From positions 47,405-76,393 of the forward strand of contig DHKE01000069.1 of assembly GCA_002404675.1 (NCBI GenBank): a stretch of 28,989 bases of DNA. The letters are read 5' to 3'. The notes below the pieces were generated by a model that was not told where the DNA came from, ran no database searches, and saw only the letters and a list, made by a program, of their open reading frames with translations. A program made the translations under genes and the position numbers. Source of the stretch: Porphyromonadaceae bacterium UBA4702 (GTDB lineage: Bacteria > Bacteroidota > Bacteroidia > Bacteroidales > Muribaculaceae). Positions 7,950 to 16,327 of the stretch are shown here, one piece after another (within the stretch, counting starts at the first letter, position 1; the number at the start of each line of letters is the position of its first letter).

Positions 7950-8690
7950 ATGGCTCAAGACATAGACGACATTCATACGCGAGTTCCGAAAACGTTGCAC
8001 CTCTGCTGGTTCAGCGGCGAAAAGTACCCCGTGGAGATACAGCGGTGTCTAGACAGCTGGGCACGAGTGCTTCCGGACTACCGCATACAGCTCTGGACGG
8101 CAGACGATGCGCGTGCGATAGGCTGCAGGTATATTGATGAGGCTTTGGAGATGCGCAAATGGGCCTTTGCCGCCGATGCCGTCCGCTTCTATGCCTTGTG
8201 GAAGGAAGGCGGCGTATACCTCGACAGCGACATATTGCTGTACCGCCGTTTTGACCGGTTCATTCCCGCAGAGGGTTTCGCCACATTCCACGAGCATATA
8301 GGCGACCACGTGCAGCTACAGGCGGCGCTCCTCATAGGCAGCGCCGGCAAAGCTTTCTGCCGCGAGGCGTACGCCTATTATGCCTCCCGTCCGTTCATAG
8401 CGGCTGACGGCAGTCCAGACATGACCATCTCGCCGGAGGTGATGCTCGACATCGCCAAGCAGTTCGGCTACACCCCGGGCGACCGCGATGTGACGCTCGA
8501 GGAGAATACATATATTTATGAGGGGAAATATGTCACGCCATGCAACCGTTGCGACAACGTCTACCCAGGCGCGGTGGCGCGGCATACCATATACGGCAGC
8601 TGGCGCAAACGCAAACTCGTGCGGCGCATAGAGCTGGCCGTGAAGCATCTGGCCCATGTCATGCAGTACCGCCTCGGGTTGATGCGGTGA
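7950..8690 (+). CDS. GT32-type glycosyltransferase
   Basis: The 246-residue cytoplasmic protein fits the short bacterial sugar transferases of family GT32. Near the start it has PKTLHLCWFSG (13-23), then WTADDAR (49-55) and the core FAADAVRFYALWKEGGVYLDSD (about 73-94). That core contains the DXD motif D92-S-D94 that binds the nucleotide sugar through a divalent metal. Such enzymes usually add one hexose to a lipopolysaccharide, capsule or glycoprotein glycan; donor and acceptor cannot be told here. A second glycosyltransferase gene follows after 33 bp, so the two probably act on the same surface glycan. Confidence 0.92.
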   Translation: MAQDIDDIHTRVPKTLHLCWFSGEKYPVEIQRCLDSWARVLPDYRIQLWTADDARAIGCRYIDEALEMRKWAFAADAVRFYALWKEGGVYLDSDILLYRRFDRFIPAEGFATFHEHIGDHVQLQAALLIGSAGKAFCREAYAYYASRPFIAADGSPDMTISPEVMLDIAKQFGYTPGDRDVTLEENTYIYEGKYVTPCNRCDNVYPGAVARHTIYGSWRKRKLVRRIELAVKHLAHVMQYRLGLMR

Positions 8691-8724
8691 GCAATACCTG
8701 ACGATAAGCAATACCTGACGATAA
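8691..8724 (+). repeat. Perfect 17-bp tandem duplication
   Basis: The unit GCAATACCTGACGATAA occurs twice head to tail directly between the GT32 stop codon and the start codon of the next gene; the last A of the second copy is the A of the ATG. It fills the whole intergenic space, so it sets the spacing between the two genes. Slippage or a recent duplication is the likely origin. Confidence 0.95.
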
Positions 8725-9779
8725 TGAGAATCTGTTACCTGACACGCAACTACAAGACCGCCCGCCACGCTGGCGGCAAGGCCCGGCAGGACATGGAGGA
8801 GCTGATGCGCCGCCACGGCTGCCGCAATCTGGGCATACCCACTACCCGCTGCCGCAACAAGGTCACCGACTTTTTCCTGACGCTCTTAGGGGTGCTGGCA
8901 TACACGCTGCGGCTGCGGCGCGGCGATGTGGTGGTGCTGCAATATCCCGTCAAGAAGTATTTCCGATACCTGTGCCGCCTGGCGCGGATGCGAGGCGCGA
9001 AGACGGTCACGCTGGTGCATGACCTCGGCTCGTTCCGCCGCCACCGCCTTACGCCCGGCGAGGAGGTGCGCAAGCTGTCGCTGACAGATGCGCTCATCAT
9101 CTCCAACGAGGCGGAAATCGGCTGGCTGCGCGACCACGGCTGCCGCGTGCCGATGACACCGCAAGTCGCTTGGGACTACCTCGCCGACAGCAAGCCGCAG
9201 CACGTCCCCGACCCCGAAGAGGCTGTGGCGCATCCCTCGCTGATGTATGTTGGCAACGTGAGGCGCAAGGCCAACGGCTTCCTGTACAAAGTCAAGGGGT
9301 TGCCCATGCACCTGTACGGAATGGGAGATGTCTTGCCTGACGACACTCATTTTTTGTACGGGCATACACTGGACAGCGAGATAATCCGCAGCGCGACAGC
9401 CTCGTTTGCAGTGGTATGGTACGGAGGCTCGCTTGACTGCACGGACGGTTTTATCGGCGAATACATACGCTACTGCAACACGCACAAGCTGTCGCTGTAT
9501 ATGCGTTGCCATCGCCCGGTAATAATCAGCAACGAATCGGGCATGGCTCCCTTTGTGCGCCGCGAGGGGATAGGCCTCACCGTTGATACGCTCGAGGGCA
9601 TCGCCGGGCGGCTTGCCGCCGTCACGGCGGCGGAATACGGCCAGATGCAGCGCAATGTGGAGCGAGTGTCTGCCCTGATGGCAGAAGGGCATTACTTCTA
9701 CGCCGCCCTTGACCGCGCCCTCTCCCTGCTTCCAGATGCAGTGGGGTGTGAGCTGGATTTGCGTATCAGGAATAAATAA
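8724..9779 (+). CDS. Glycosyltransferase, galactofuranosyltransferase-like (GT-B fold)
   Basis: The 351-residue protein has an N-terminal half with VVLQYPVKKYFRYL (70-83), VTLVHDLGSFR (95-105) and the ISNEAEI segment (126-132). The C-terminal half begins at about LMYVGNVRRK (173-182) and carries the donor-site stretch GEYIRYCNTHKLSLYMRCHRPVII (245-268). That stretch matches what I recall of bacterial beta-galactofuranosyltransferases, in which a P/HKLSLY motif precedes the PVI strand. No signal peptide or transmembrane segment is clear apart from a hydrophobic patch at 49-62. It is probably co-transcribed with the GT32 gene. The sugar is inferred from resemblance only; no glf (UDP-galactopyranose mutase) gene is in the window. 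Confidence 0.85.
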   Translation: MRICYLTRNYKTARHAGGKARQDMEELMRRHGCRNLGIPTTRCRNKVTDFFLTLLGVLAYTLRLRRGDVVVLQYPVKKYFRYLCRLARMRGAKTVTLVHDLGSFRRHRLTPGEEVRKLSLTDALIISNEAEIGWLRDHGCRVPMTPQVAWDYLADSKPQHVPDPEEAVAHPSLMYVGNVRRKANGFLYKVKGLPMHLYGMGDVLPDDTHFLYGHTLDSEIIRSATASFAVVWYGGSLDCTDGFIGEYIRYCNTHKLSLYMRCHRPVIISNESGMAPFVRREGIGLTVDTLEGIAGRLAAVTAAEYGQMQRNVERVSALMAEGHYFYAALDRALSLLPDAVGCELDLRIRNK

Positions 9780-9843
9780 ACTATATTCGCACCATAAAAC
9801 GGCGAGGGGCTTTTGACCCGGTCCGGCATACTAATACAGCATC

Positions 9844-10476
9844 ATGAACACTCGACGAGGCAAACTCTATTTCAGATACGGCACCATGGGCTCTGCCAAA
9901 ACGGCATTGCTCCTCACCACGGCATACAATTTCGAGGAGCGCGGCATGGGATATATGTGCTTCAAGCCAGTTACGGACACACGCGAGAAGAAGAACGTGA
10001 TACGCTCGCGCATCGGCATAGAGCGCACCTGCCAGTGGATATACCCCGACACAGACCTGTATGCCCAGGTCCGGGCAATGGCCGACCGTGGCGTGTCGCT
10101 CCCCGGGTGGCTGCTAATTGACGAGGCGCAGTTCCTTTCTGCCGAACAGGTTGACCAGCTCGCGATGACAGTTGACGACTTCGGGCTGAACGTGATATGC
10201 TACGGTCTGCGCACCGACTTCCGCACACACCTGTTTGAGGGGTCGCGTCGCCTGTTTGAGATTGCCGACACGATTGACGAAATCAAGTCTACCTGCTCCT
10301 GCGGCCGCAAGACCATAGTCAACGCACGCATCGACTCCAAGGGCAACATCGTCACTGAGGGTGCACAGGTGGAAATAGGCGGCAACGACCGTTACATGGC
10401 TGTCTGCCGCACCTGTTGGCGCAACAAGCGCATCGAGTCTGTGAGCCGCGACCGGCTTCCCTTTGAATCTGAATGA
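9844..10476 (+). CDS. tdk: Thymidine kinase (type II)
   Basis: This enzyme phosphorylates thymidine with ATP in the pyrimidine salvage pathway. The 210-residue protein aligns well with E. coli Tdk. It has a P-loop YGTMGSAKT (12-20), the Walker B-like LLIDEAQFL (90-98) with the catalytic Glu, the lid region CYGLRTDFR (119-127), and two cysteine pairs for structural zinc, C151/C153 (CSCGRK) and C188/C191 (CRTC). The nucleoside loop IGGNDRYMAVC (178-188) is intact. The P-loop has Ala where the usual GK glycine stands (SAKT), while E. coli has AGKS; the lysine and threonine are kept. A 64-bp gap precedes it, without an exact TANNTTTG box. The HMT-like gene follows after about 19 bp. Confidence 0.95.
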   Translation: MNTRRGKLYFRYGTMGSAKTALLLTTAYNFEERGMGYMCFKPVTDTREKKNVIRSRIGIERTCQWIYPDTDLYAQVRAMADRGVSLPGWLLIDEAQFLSAEQVDQLAMTVDDFGLNVICYGLRTDFRTHLFEGSRRLFEIADTIDEIKSTCSCGRKTIVNARIDSKGNIVTEGAQVEIGGNDRYMAVCRTCWRNKRIESVSRDRLPFESE

Positions 10477-10495
10477 CATACGACGGCATTATACC

Positions 10496-11347
10496 ATGGA
10501 AAAGCGGCAGATACTCCTCTCGTCAGGCCCAGTAGGGACGATGATACTCGGACGGTTGCGCCGTGACCATGCTGATGCCTCTCCTCACGACGCGATGCGT
10601 GTGTCAGTGGAGACCCCGGAAATATATGCAGACATGGCTCGCGAGTATGCCGATGCCGGCGCAGACATAGTCTTTGCTGCCACCCTTGCTGCCAGCAGGG
10701 CGTATCCGTGGGTGCGAGATACAGAGGGGGTGCTGCGTGCCAACAGCCGCGCCGTCGCCATTGTGCGTCGTGAAGCTCCTGGCCGCGCCGTCGCCTCGAT
10801 GGTGTCCTCGCCTGCGGCAGATGACGTGTCGCGTCATACGGCGGAAATTTTGATTGAGCAGCTTTGCGCTCTTGCCGACGCGGGCGTGGATATGCACTTC
10901 CTCGAGACTTTGGTGACGGAGGACGCAGCGCGCATGCTCACAGAATGCGCCCTCGAGGCGGACGTGCGTTGCGGCACTCACACGCCTCTGCACATATCGC
11001 TGACACCGGTCATGGGGCTGCGGCTGCTTGGCGGCATCCCCCTTGACGCAGCGGCTTTCTCGCTGCTGCAGTACTGCCCGGCTTCGATAGGCGTAAACTG
11101 CCTGTACCCGCCAGCTGACGCTGCTGCGGCCCTGCGCTCGCTGGCTAATGTGTCGCCAGCGATGCCGCTGTCCGTGCGTCCGTCCGCGTCAGTCCTCGGC
11201 AAACGGCTCGTCCCTCCTGCTGAATTTGCGCAGTGCATAGCCGAGTGCCTCGCTGTTGAAACAGTGGCGATAGTCGGCAGCTGCTGTGGGGCGACACCCG
11301 AGCATACCTCTCAATTGAAAACCTTATTAACCGAATCCAATCCATGA
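10496..11347 (+). CDS. Divergent homocysteine S-methyltransferase-like protein
   Basis: The 283-residue protein has the TIM-barrel fold pattern of the homocysteine S-methyltransferase (S-methyl_trans) family. The three zinc cysteines are present: C202 in SIGVNC and C263-C264 in GSCCGATPEH. The glutamate of the FLETL motif (E137) is also there. It lacks the folate, cobalamin and activation domains of MetH. The normally strict DGAMGT near the N-terminus reads SSGPVGT, and the ETNTF-type motif after GADI reads GADIVFAATLAAS, so the methyl donor may differ from known enzymes. I chose MEKRQ at 10496; an ATG at 10463 would overlap tdk and add 11 residues. The stop overlaps the cyuA start as ATGA, which suggests a joint role in sulfur amino acid metabolism. 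Confidence 0.85.
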   Translation: MEKRQILLSSGPVGTMILGRLRRDHADASPHDAMRVSVETPEIYADMAREYADAGADIVFAATLAASRAYPWVRDTEGVLRANSRAVAIVRREAPGRAVASMVSSPAADDVSRHTAEILIEQLCALADAGVDMHFLETLVTEDAARMLTECALEADVRCGTHTPLHISLTPVMGLRLLGGIPLDAAAFSLLQYCPASIGVNCLYPPADAAAALRSLANVSPAMPLSVRPSASVLGKRLVPPAEFAQCIAECLAVETVAIVGSCCGATPEHTSQLKTLLTESNP

Positions 11348-12636
11348 TAGAACAGGAGAAAAGAAAACAGATAATTGCGCTGATGCACCGCCAGATAGTC
11401 CCCGCTATCGGCTGTACCGAGCCGTCGGCTGTAGCCCTTTGCGCTGCCGTTGCCGCCAAGCTGCTTCCCGAGGGGACAGTGCCCGAGAAGATTGAGGTGC
11501 GTGCAAGCGCCAACATCATCAAGAACGCCATGGGCGTGGGCATACCAGGCACCGGCATGATAGGCCTGCCGATTGCAGTCGCCCTCGGTGCGCTCACCGG
11601 CGACCCTGCAGACCAGCTCGAGGTGCTTTCTCATGTAACCCCCGAAACTGTCAAGCGCGGCTGCAAATACATCGACGAGCAGCGCATCCGCATCTGCCTG
11701 TTCCCCAATCCCCCGGCGATACTCCATATCGAAGTGACCGTCACAGCCGGCGGCCATTCGGCGCGTGCCGTCATCTCCGGGTCGCATACAAATGTGGTAT
11801 ACACCGAGGCCGACGGCAAGGTGCTGACCGACAAGTGCGCCGCGACGGACCACGGCGAGGCGTGCCAGAAGGACATCGAGCTCGACATGAAGACCGTGTT
11901 CGATTTTGCAACGACAGCCCCTATTGACGAGATTTCATTCATACTCGAGGCTCGCCGCTACAACAAGGCTGCAGCCGACTATGCCCTCAAGCAGGAATCT
12001 GGTCACTGCGTAGGCTCGACCATACTGCGCTACGGCGCACCCGTGTTTGGCGACAGCGTCCTGAGCCGCGTCATCAGCTACACGTCAGCTGCCTGCGACG
12101 CCCGCATGGGCGGTGCGCCTGTGGCCGTCATGTCCAACTCCGGCAGCGGCAACCAGGGTATCACCACCACAATGCCAGTCGTGGTATACGCCGAGGAAAC
12201 TGGCGCGACCGAGGAGCAGACCATACGCGCTCTCACGCTCTCGCACCTGACGAGCATATACATCAAGCAGAGCCTCGGCTGCCTCTCCGCCCTCTGCGGC
12301 TGCGTCGTGGCATCGACAGGCGCGTCCTGCGGCATCGTCTACCTCATGGGCGGCGGCTATCCGCAGGTATGTTCCGCAATCAAGGACATGATCGCCAACC
12401 TTGCCGGCATGATATGCGACGGCGCGAAGCCCTCATGCTCGATGAAGATTTCGTCGGGCGTGTATACCGCCATGCTGTCGGCGATGCTTGCCATGAACGG
12501 CAAATGCGTGACACAGGCCGAGGGCATCGTCTGCGACGACGTGGACCGCTCCATCCACAACCTGACGAGCATCGGCCGCGAGGCGATGACCGAGACCGAC
12601 AAGCAGATCCTCGAGATTATGACCCACAAGTGCTGA
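11344..12636 (+). CDS. cyuA: L-cysteine desulfidase / UPF0597 family (serine dehydratase alpha-like)
   Basis: The 430-residue protein belongs to the YhaM/CyuA family; characterized members use a [4Fe-4S] cluster to split L-cysteine into sulfide, ammonia and pyruvate in the cytoplasm. Visible features are GCTEPSAVAL (23-32), whose Cys is the catalytic or cluster-linked residue in relatives, SNSGSGNQG (264-272), a Cys-rich stretch GCLSALCGCVVASTGASCG (312-330) and CDGAKPSCSMK (358-368). The start overlaps the HMT-like gene by ATGA. The last 20 bp overlap the 3' end of the convergent GH35 gene, so there is no room for an intergenic terminator. The symbol is by family; serine dehydration cannot be excluded. 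Confidence 0.88.
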   Translation: MIEQEKRKQIIALMHRQIVPAIGCTEPSAVALCAAVAAKLLPEGTVPEKIEVRASANIIKNAMGVGIPGTGMIGLPIAVALGALTGDPADQLEVLSHVTPETVKRGCKYIDEQRIRICLFPNPPAILHIEVTVTAGGHSARAVISGSHTNVVYTEADGKVLTDKCAATDHGEACQKDIELDMKTVFDFATTAPIDEISFILEARRYNKAAADYALKQESGHCVGSTILRYGAPVFGDSVLSRVISYTSAACDARMGGAPVAVMSNSGSGNQGITTTMPVVVYAEETGATEEQTIRALTLSHLTSIYIKQSLGCLSALCGCVVASTGASCGIVYLMGGGYPQVCSAIKDMIANLAGMICDGAKPSCSMKISSGVYTAMLSAMLAMNGKCVTQAEGIVCDDVDRSIHNLTSIGREAMTETDKQILEIMTHKC

Positions 12637-14926
12637 GGCGGCAGCGGGAGAGTGCGCCGGGCGCGCCGCGCTCCATGCGCGGCAGGTAGCCGAAACCTCC
12701 GACGAGTGTCTCTTCGCCCAGATCGATGACCAGACGGTGCGGCGGTTGCGCAGAGGCGGAGGCTTCCCAGTATGTCGATTCCTGAAGGTCGATTATCTTG
12801 TCGGCGGTATGGTTGCCAGCCGTATTGCAGTCGCGGGTGGGGAGGACTTTCCATTTCTCGCTCGGCAACCTGTTGCCCGCTCCGTCAGTGAGGTATATTT
12901 CGGCGATAGCTGCGGGATTGCCGTCGTGGGTGCCGAGCGCCTCTATAACCACATACCTGCCGCTGCGCGGCGTGAATGATATTTCTTTCCACCCGTTGCC
13001 GGCGGGCAGTGAGCCTTCGGCGAGCGTGGTTATTTCGCCCAATGCAACTTCCGATGCGTCTTGCACCGGCTGTGCATCAGCTGGTTGCACGTTGTCGTTT
13101 ACCGGCGATGCAAGTCCGCGTATGCGAGTGTCGCGAGGCCCGAGTATGTCGAATACGAGCACCTCGTTTTCACCTTCGCGCAGCCAGCACCCCGGGGCGT
13201 ACAGCGTCTGCTGCGGGCCGATGTGCCAGATGCGCCCGAGCGCGTGTCCGTTGACGTAGACCAGCCCTTTGCCCCAGGTGCTGAAATCGAGGAACGTGTC
13301 CGCTGCCTTGGCTATATGGAATGTCCCATGGTATACGCCTGGTGTCATGCGCTCGCCGTCTGCAGCTGGCGCGATGTCCTGATATTTCATTGACCGGTAG
13401 AACGGAAGTTCGTCCGGCAACAGCTGTACGTCCCAGCCGGCCAGTGTTGTGTTTTTGCCCTCCGGGGTTGTCACAGATACGCTTTCGGTTATTCCCTTGA
13501 AGTCCTTTATGGCACGTCCGAAGTTGATGCGCCCCATGGCTTCGACCAGTATTGTCAGGCTGTCACCAGCGGCGCATGACGGCATGGTGAGGCGTGTCTG
13601 CGACAGCCGCCTGTCGAGGATGCCGACACGTTTGCCGCCCACTGATATGATTGCATAGTCGTGAGGTTCAGACACTTCGAGGACAGAGCCTTCGGGAATG
13701 TCAAAGGGTATCGATGTCGAATAGACGATGCTGCCGTAGCCCTGCCCGAACTCCTCCATGGTCTTGATGGTGTCTGTGCGGATAGCTTCGGGCAGGTTTC
13801 CAGCGAGTGCTGCAACCTCCGTGAGGCGGAACTCCGCGACCGTGCCAGTCGGCGGTGTCGGCGGAATGTCGGGCAGAGCCTCCCCACTGTTGTGCTTGGC
13901 CATGACCTCGCGCAGCAGGCGGTACTTTTCTGTAGGCGCACCCTGCTCGTTTATAGGCGCGTCGTAGTCGTATGAAGTCACGTCGGGTGCGAACCCCGGC
14001 GAGTTTGCGCCAGCCCAGTGTCCCCAGTTGGTGCCGCCGTGGGTCATGTAGAGGCTGAACGAGATGCCGCGTGACAGCATGTCGTCGATGCCGCTTGTCA
14101 TCGCGTCGGCCGGGCGTGTCTCGTGCCCCGCGCCCCACTTGTCAAACCAGCCGCTCCAGTATTCCGAACACATCAGCGGGCTGTGAGGCCTTTCGCGCAG
14201 CAGCGGCGCAAACTCTCGCTCCACGTCCGCGCCTGTGCCGAAATTGAGCGTCCACGTCAGGTCATCGAGGCCGTTGTCGAGGAAGTTTGACGACCAGTCG
14301 CATTGGAACATCGTGACTTCCTTGCCGTAGCAGCGGCGGAGCGTGTCGCGTATCGCAGACACGTACCCCTTGTCCTTGCCATACGAGCCGTATTCGTTTT
14401 CCACCTGTATCATTATTATCGGGCCTCCGCGACCGACGGTCAGGTCGGCAACCTGTTCGGCGACCTTCTCCTCAAACAGAGCCACGCGCTCCATGAAGTA
14501 CGGGTCATCCTCGCGCAGCCGTATGTCCTTCTTGCGCAGCAGCCACCACGGCAGGCCTCCCATTTCCCACTCGGCACACACATACGGGCCTGGACGCAAT
14601 ATCACATACATGCCGTTAGCCTGGCAGAGGCGTATGAACTCGCGCAGGTCGTTTTGTCCCGAGAAGTCGAACTCGCCCGGGTGTTGCTCGTGCACATTCC
14701 AGAATACATACAGGCATATGGTGTTCATGCCCAATGCCTTGCACATGCGGATGCGCTGCTCCCAGTAGGGACGCGGTATTCGCGGATAATGCAGTTCCGC
14801 AGCCTTGACGACAAACGGCTTGCCGTCCATGAGGAATGTCCCCTCGCCAGGGACGAAAGTGCCGGCAGCGGCGTTTGCCACGGCCAATGAGAGTATGGCG
14901 AGCAATGAGAGCAGAAGTTTTCGCAT
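12617..14926 (-). CDS. Secreted GH35 beta-galactosidase
   Basis: The 769-residue exported glycosidase removes non-reducing beta-galactose from plant or mucin glycans. A signal peptide (3-20, cut near AAAG) is followed by the GH35 TIM barrel (about 28-345) with KAAELHYPRIPR, RPGPYVCAEWEMGGLP, the acid/base glutamate E178 in QVENEYGSYG and the nucleophile E255 in MCSEYWSGWFDKWG. Beta domains follow, with GKGLVYVNGHALGRIW, a jelly-roll typical of the family, and a C-terminal discoidin-like domain ending soon after GFGYLPRMERGAPG, which I take as a normal end. I chose MRKLLL at 14926; the ATG at 14998 adds 24 residues and covers the promoter. It has its own promoter and no SusC/SusD beside it. 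Confidence 0.95.
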   Translation of the reverse strand: MRKLLLSLLAILSLAVANAAAGTFVPGEGTFLMDGKPFVVKAAELHYPRIPRPYWEQRIRMCKALGMNTICLYVFWNVHEQHPGEFDFSGQNDLREFIRLCQANGMYVILRPGPYVCAEWEMGGLPWWLLRKKDIRLREDDPYFMERVALFEEKVAEQVADLTVGRGGPIIMIQVENEYGSYGKDKGYVSAIRDTLRRCYGKEVTMFQCDWSSNFLDNGLDDLTWTLNFGTGADVEREFAPLLRERPHSPLMCSEYWSGWFDKWGAGHETRPADAMTSGIDDMLSRGISFSLYMTHGGTNWGHWAGANSPGFAPDVTSYDYDAPINEQGAPTEKYRLLREVMAKHNSGEALPDIPPTPPTGTVAEFRLTEVAALAGNLPEAIRTDTIKTMEEFGQGYGSIVYSTSIPFDIPEGSVLEVSEPHDYAIISVGGKRVGILDRRLSQTRLTMPSCAAGDSLTILVEAMGRINFGRAIKDFKGITESVSVTTPEGKNTTLAGWDVQLLPDELPFYRSMKYQDIAPAADGERMTPGVYHGTFHIAKAADTFLDFSTWGKGLVYVNGHALGRIWHIGPQQTLYAPGCWLREGENEVLVFDILGPRDTRIRGLASPVNDNVQPADAQPVQDASEVALGEITTLAEGSLPAGNGWKEISFTPRSGRYVVIEALGTHDGNPAAIAEIYLTDGAGNRLPSEKWKVLPTRDCNTAGNHTADKIIDLQESTYWEASASAQPPHRLVIDLGEETLVGGFGYLPRMERGAPGALSRCRLSTCGS

Positions 14927-14962
14927 GACGTGTGTCGTGTTGCGGGTGGCAAAAGTTATCTG

Positions 14963-14993
14963 CAAAGTTAGTGACAGCCGGCGGAAAATGCAA
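14963..14993 (-). promoter_or_regulatory. Promoter of the GH35 gene
   Basis: On the minus strand TTG (14993-14991), a 20-bp spacer and TAACTTTG (14970-14963) match both consensus boxes, 37 bp before the start codon at 14926. It stands back to back with the promoter at 15013-15043, the two -33 boxes being about 20 bp apart. Confidence 0.75.
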
Positions 14994-15012
14994 GTCAAAG
15001 AAGATGCAAATG

Positions 15013-15043
15013 TTGTCGTTGCGGGGATTTTTAGTTAACTTTG
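15013..15043 (+). promoter_or_regulatory. Promoter of the PBP4-type gene
   Basis: TTG (15013-15015), a 20-bp spacer and TAACTTTG (15036-15043) lie 28 bp before the start codon at 15072. Both boxes fit the Bacteroidetes consensus. Confidence 0.75.
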
Positions 15044-15071
15044 CACTACGCAAATCCTCAAAACGAGATTT

Positions 15072-16292
15072 ATGGCAATTCTTCCCCGTTTGTCCCGAAA
15101 GACATTTCTTGTCGCTGCGCTTCTGACGGCATGGTGTCTGCAAGCAATGGCTTCGCAGCCGGTAGACGATTTCGTGGCCTCGCCTGCAACAGATGCCTCC
15201 TCGGTGTCGGTATATGTGTATGACCTCGACCGCAGACGGCAGACCGAGGGGTACAACGAGAGCGTGCCGCTCATTCCGGCTTCGATAACGAAAGCGTTGA
15301 CCGTAGCCTCGTGCCAGCTGAAAACGGGGATAGACTACCGCTACGAGACGCATGTATACATCGACGGCACGCTGAAAAACGGCATACTGCACGGCAACCT
15401 GATAATCGTCGGCTCTGGCGACCCTTCGCTCAATTCGCGGCAGGACGCCGGCTCGGATTTCGTCAGCGAGGTTGTCAGTGCGTTGAAACGCAAGAAGATA
15501 ACACGCATCGACGGACAAATACTTTTTGACCAGTCCATATTTCCGCTGCCGGCACATCCGGCATCTTGGCCGGCCGGAGACAAGAGCCAGTCGTATGGCA
15601 CCGGGTGTTTCGGCTTCAACTTTGAGAACAACGCCTCGGGCAAGTCGTCGGTGGCAAATCCCGCAGCTGTATGCGACACGCGCCTGAGGAAGGCATTTGA
15701 GGCGCACGGCATCACGGTAGGGGATGCCGAGGTTGCGCAGACACGCCGCTCGCTGCTCATGGAGCACCGCTCGCTCACCATAGACGACCTGATGCGCTCG
15801 TGCATACGCCGCAGCGACAACATGTATGCCGAGGCGTTCCTGCGCACATACGCCCTGCGCTGCAAGCGCGAGGCAACGCCAGACGCTGGCGCAGCTGCTG
15901 AAATGGAGATGTGGCGGCGCAAGGGCGTTGACATGAAAGGTGTGAAGATTGTGGACGGCTCCGGGCTGTCGCGCCAGAACCGCATGACCGCAAAATTCCT
16001 CGGCGAGGTGCTGAGGCGCATGGCTGACGACGTGGACTATGTCTCCTACTTCCCGCTTGCCGGCCAGGAGGGCACGCTAAGCTCGTTTCTCAAGGACACG
16101 CGCCTCGACAGCTTCATCGCCCTGAAAACCGGGAGCATGAACGGCATACAATGTTACGCCGGCTACAAGCTCGACTACAATTTTGCGCCCACCCATGTCG
16201 TTGTTATTATGGTGAACAACCTCACGGCACGCGGCGCGCTGCGTGCCGCTGTGGAGAAGATGCTCCTCGGGCTGTTCCCCGACGAAAACTGA
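15072..16292 (+). CDS. dacB: D-alanyl-D-alanine carboxypeptidase/endopeptidase, PBP4 type (peptidase S13)
   Basis: This periplasmic serine peptidase trims or cleaves cross-links of peptidoglycan. The 406-residue protein has a signal peptide (10-27, cut near AMA-S) and the three penicillin-binding motifs in order: SITK with nucleophile S71 and K74, SDN (248-250) and KTG (352-354). VDGSGLSRQNRM (294-305) is also typical of the S13 family. It is shorter than E. coli PBP4 (477), which suggests a reduced insert between the first two motifs. The next gene follows after 35 bp (or as TGATG if a longer start is used), so it may head an operon with the unknown gene and rsmI. Confidence 0.93.
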   Translation: MAILPRLSRKTFLVAALLTAWCLQAMASQPVDDFVASPATDASSVSVYVYDLDRRRQTEGYNESVPLIPASITKALTVASCQLKTGIDYRYETHVYIDGTLKNGILHGNLIIVGSGDPSLNSRQDAGSDFVSEVVSALKRKKITRIDGQILFDQSIFPLPAHPASWPAGDKSQSYGTGCFGFNFENNASGKSSVANPAAVCDTRLRKAFEAHGITVGDAEVAQTRRSLLMEHRSLTIDDLMRSCIRRSDNMYAEAFLRTYALRCKREATPDAGAAAEMEMWRRKGVDMKGVKIVDGSGLSRQNRMTAKFLGEVLRRMADDVDYVSYFPLAGQEGTLSSFLKDTRLDSFIALKTGSMNGIQCYAGYKLDYNFAPTHVVVIMVNNLTARGALRAAVEKMLLGLFPDEN

Positions 16293-16327
16293 TGCGGCTT
16301 TGTCTGCATAGATTAATTCAATGCGCC

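Noticed and set aside
12617..12720. GH35 C-terminal truncation by the overlap with cyuA
   Set aside because: The protein ends shortly after GFGYLPRMERGAPG, which I recall as the normal end of the discoidin-like domain in related GH35 enzymes, so it seems full length.
14616..15767. 383-codon minus-strand open frame across the GH35 and dacB starts
   Set aside because: It is antisense to dacB and out of frame with GH35, crosses two consensus promoters and has no recognisable domain; a shadow of GC-rich coding DNA.
16151..16327. Start at 16151 for the rsmI-linked protein
   Set aside because: It overlaps 142 bp of dacB, and the added residues are Arg/Cys-rich and out of character; 16328 (or 16292) is preferred.
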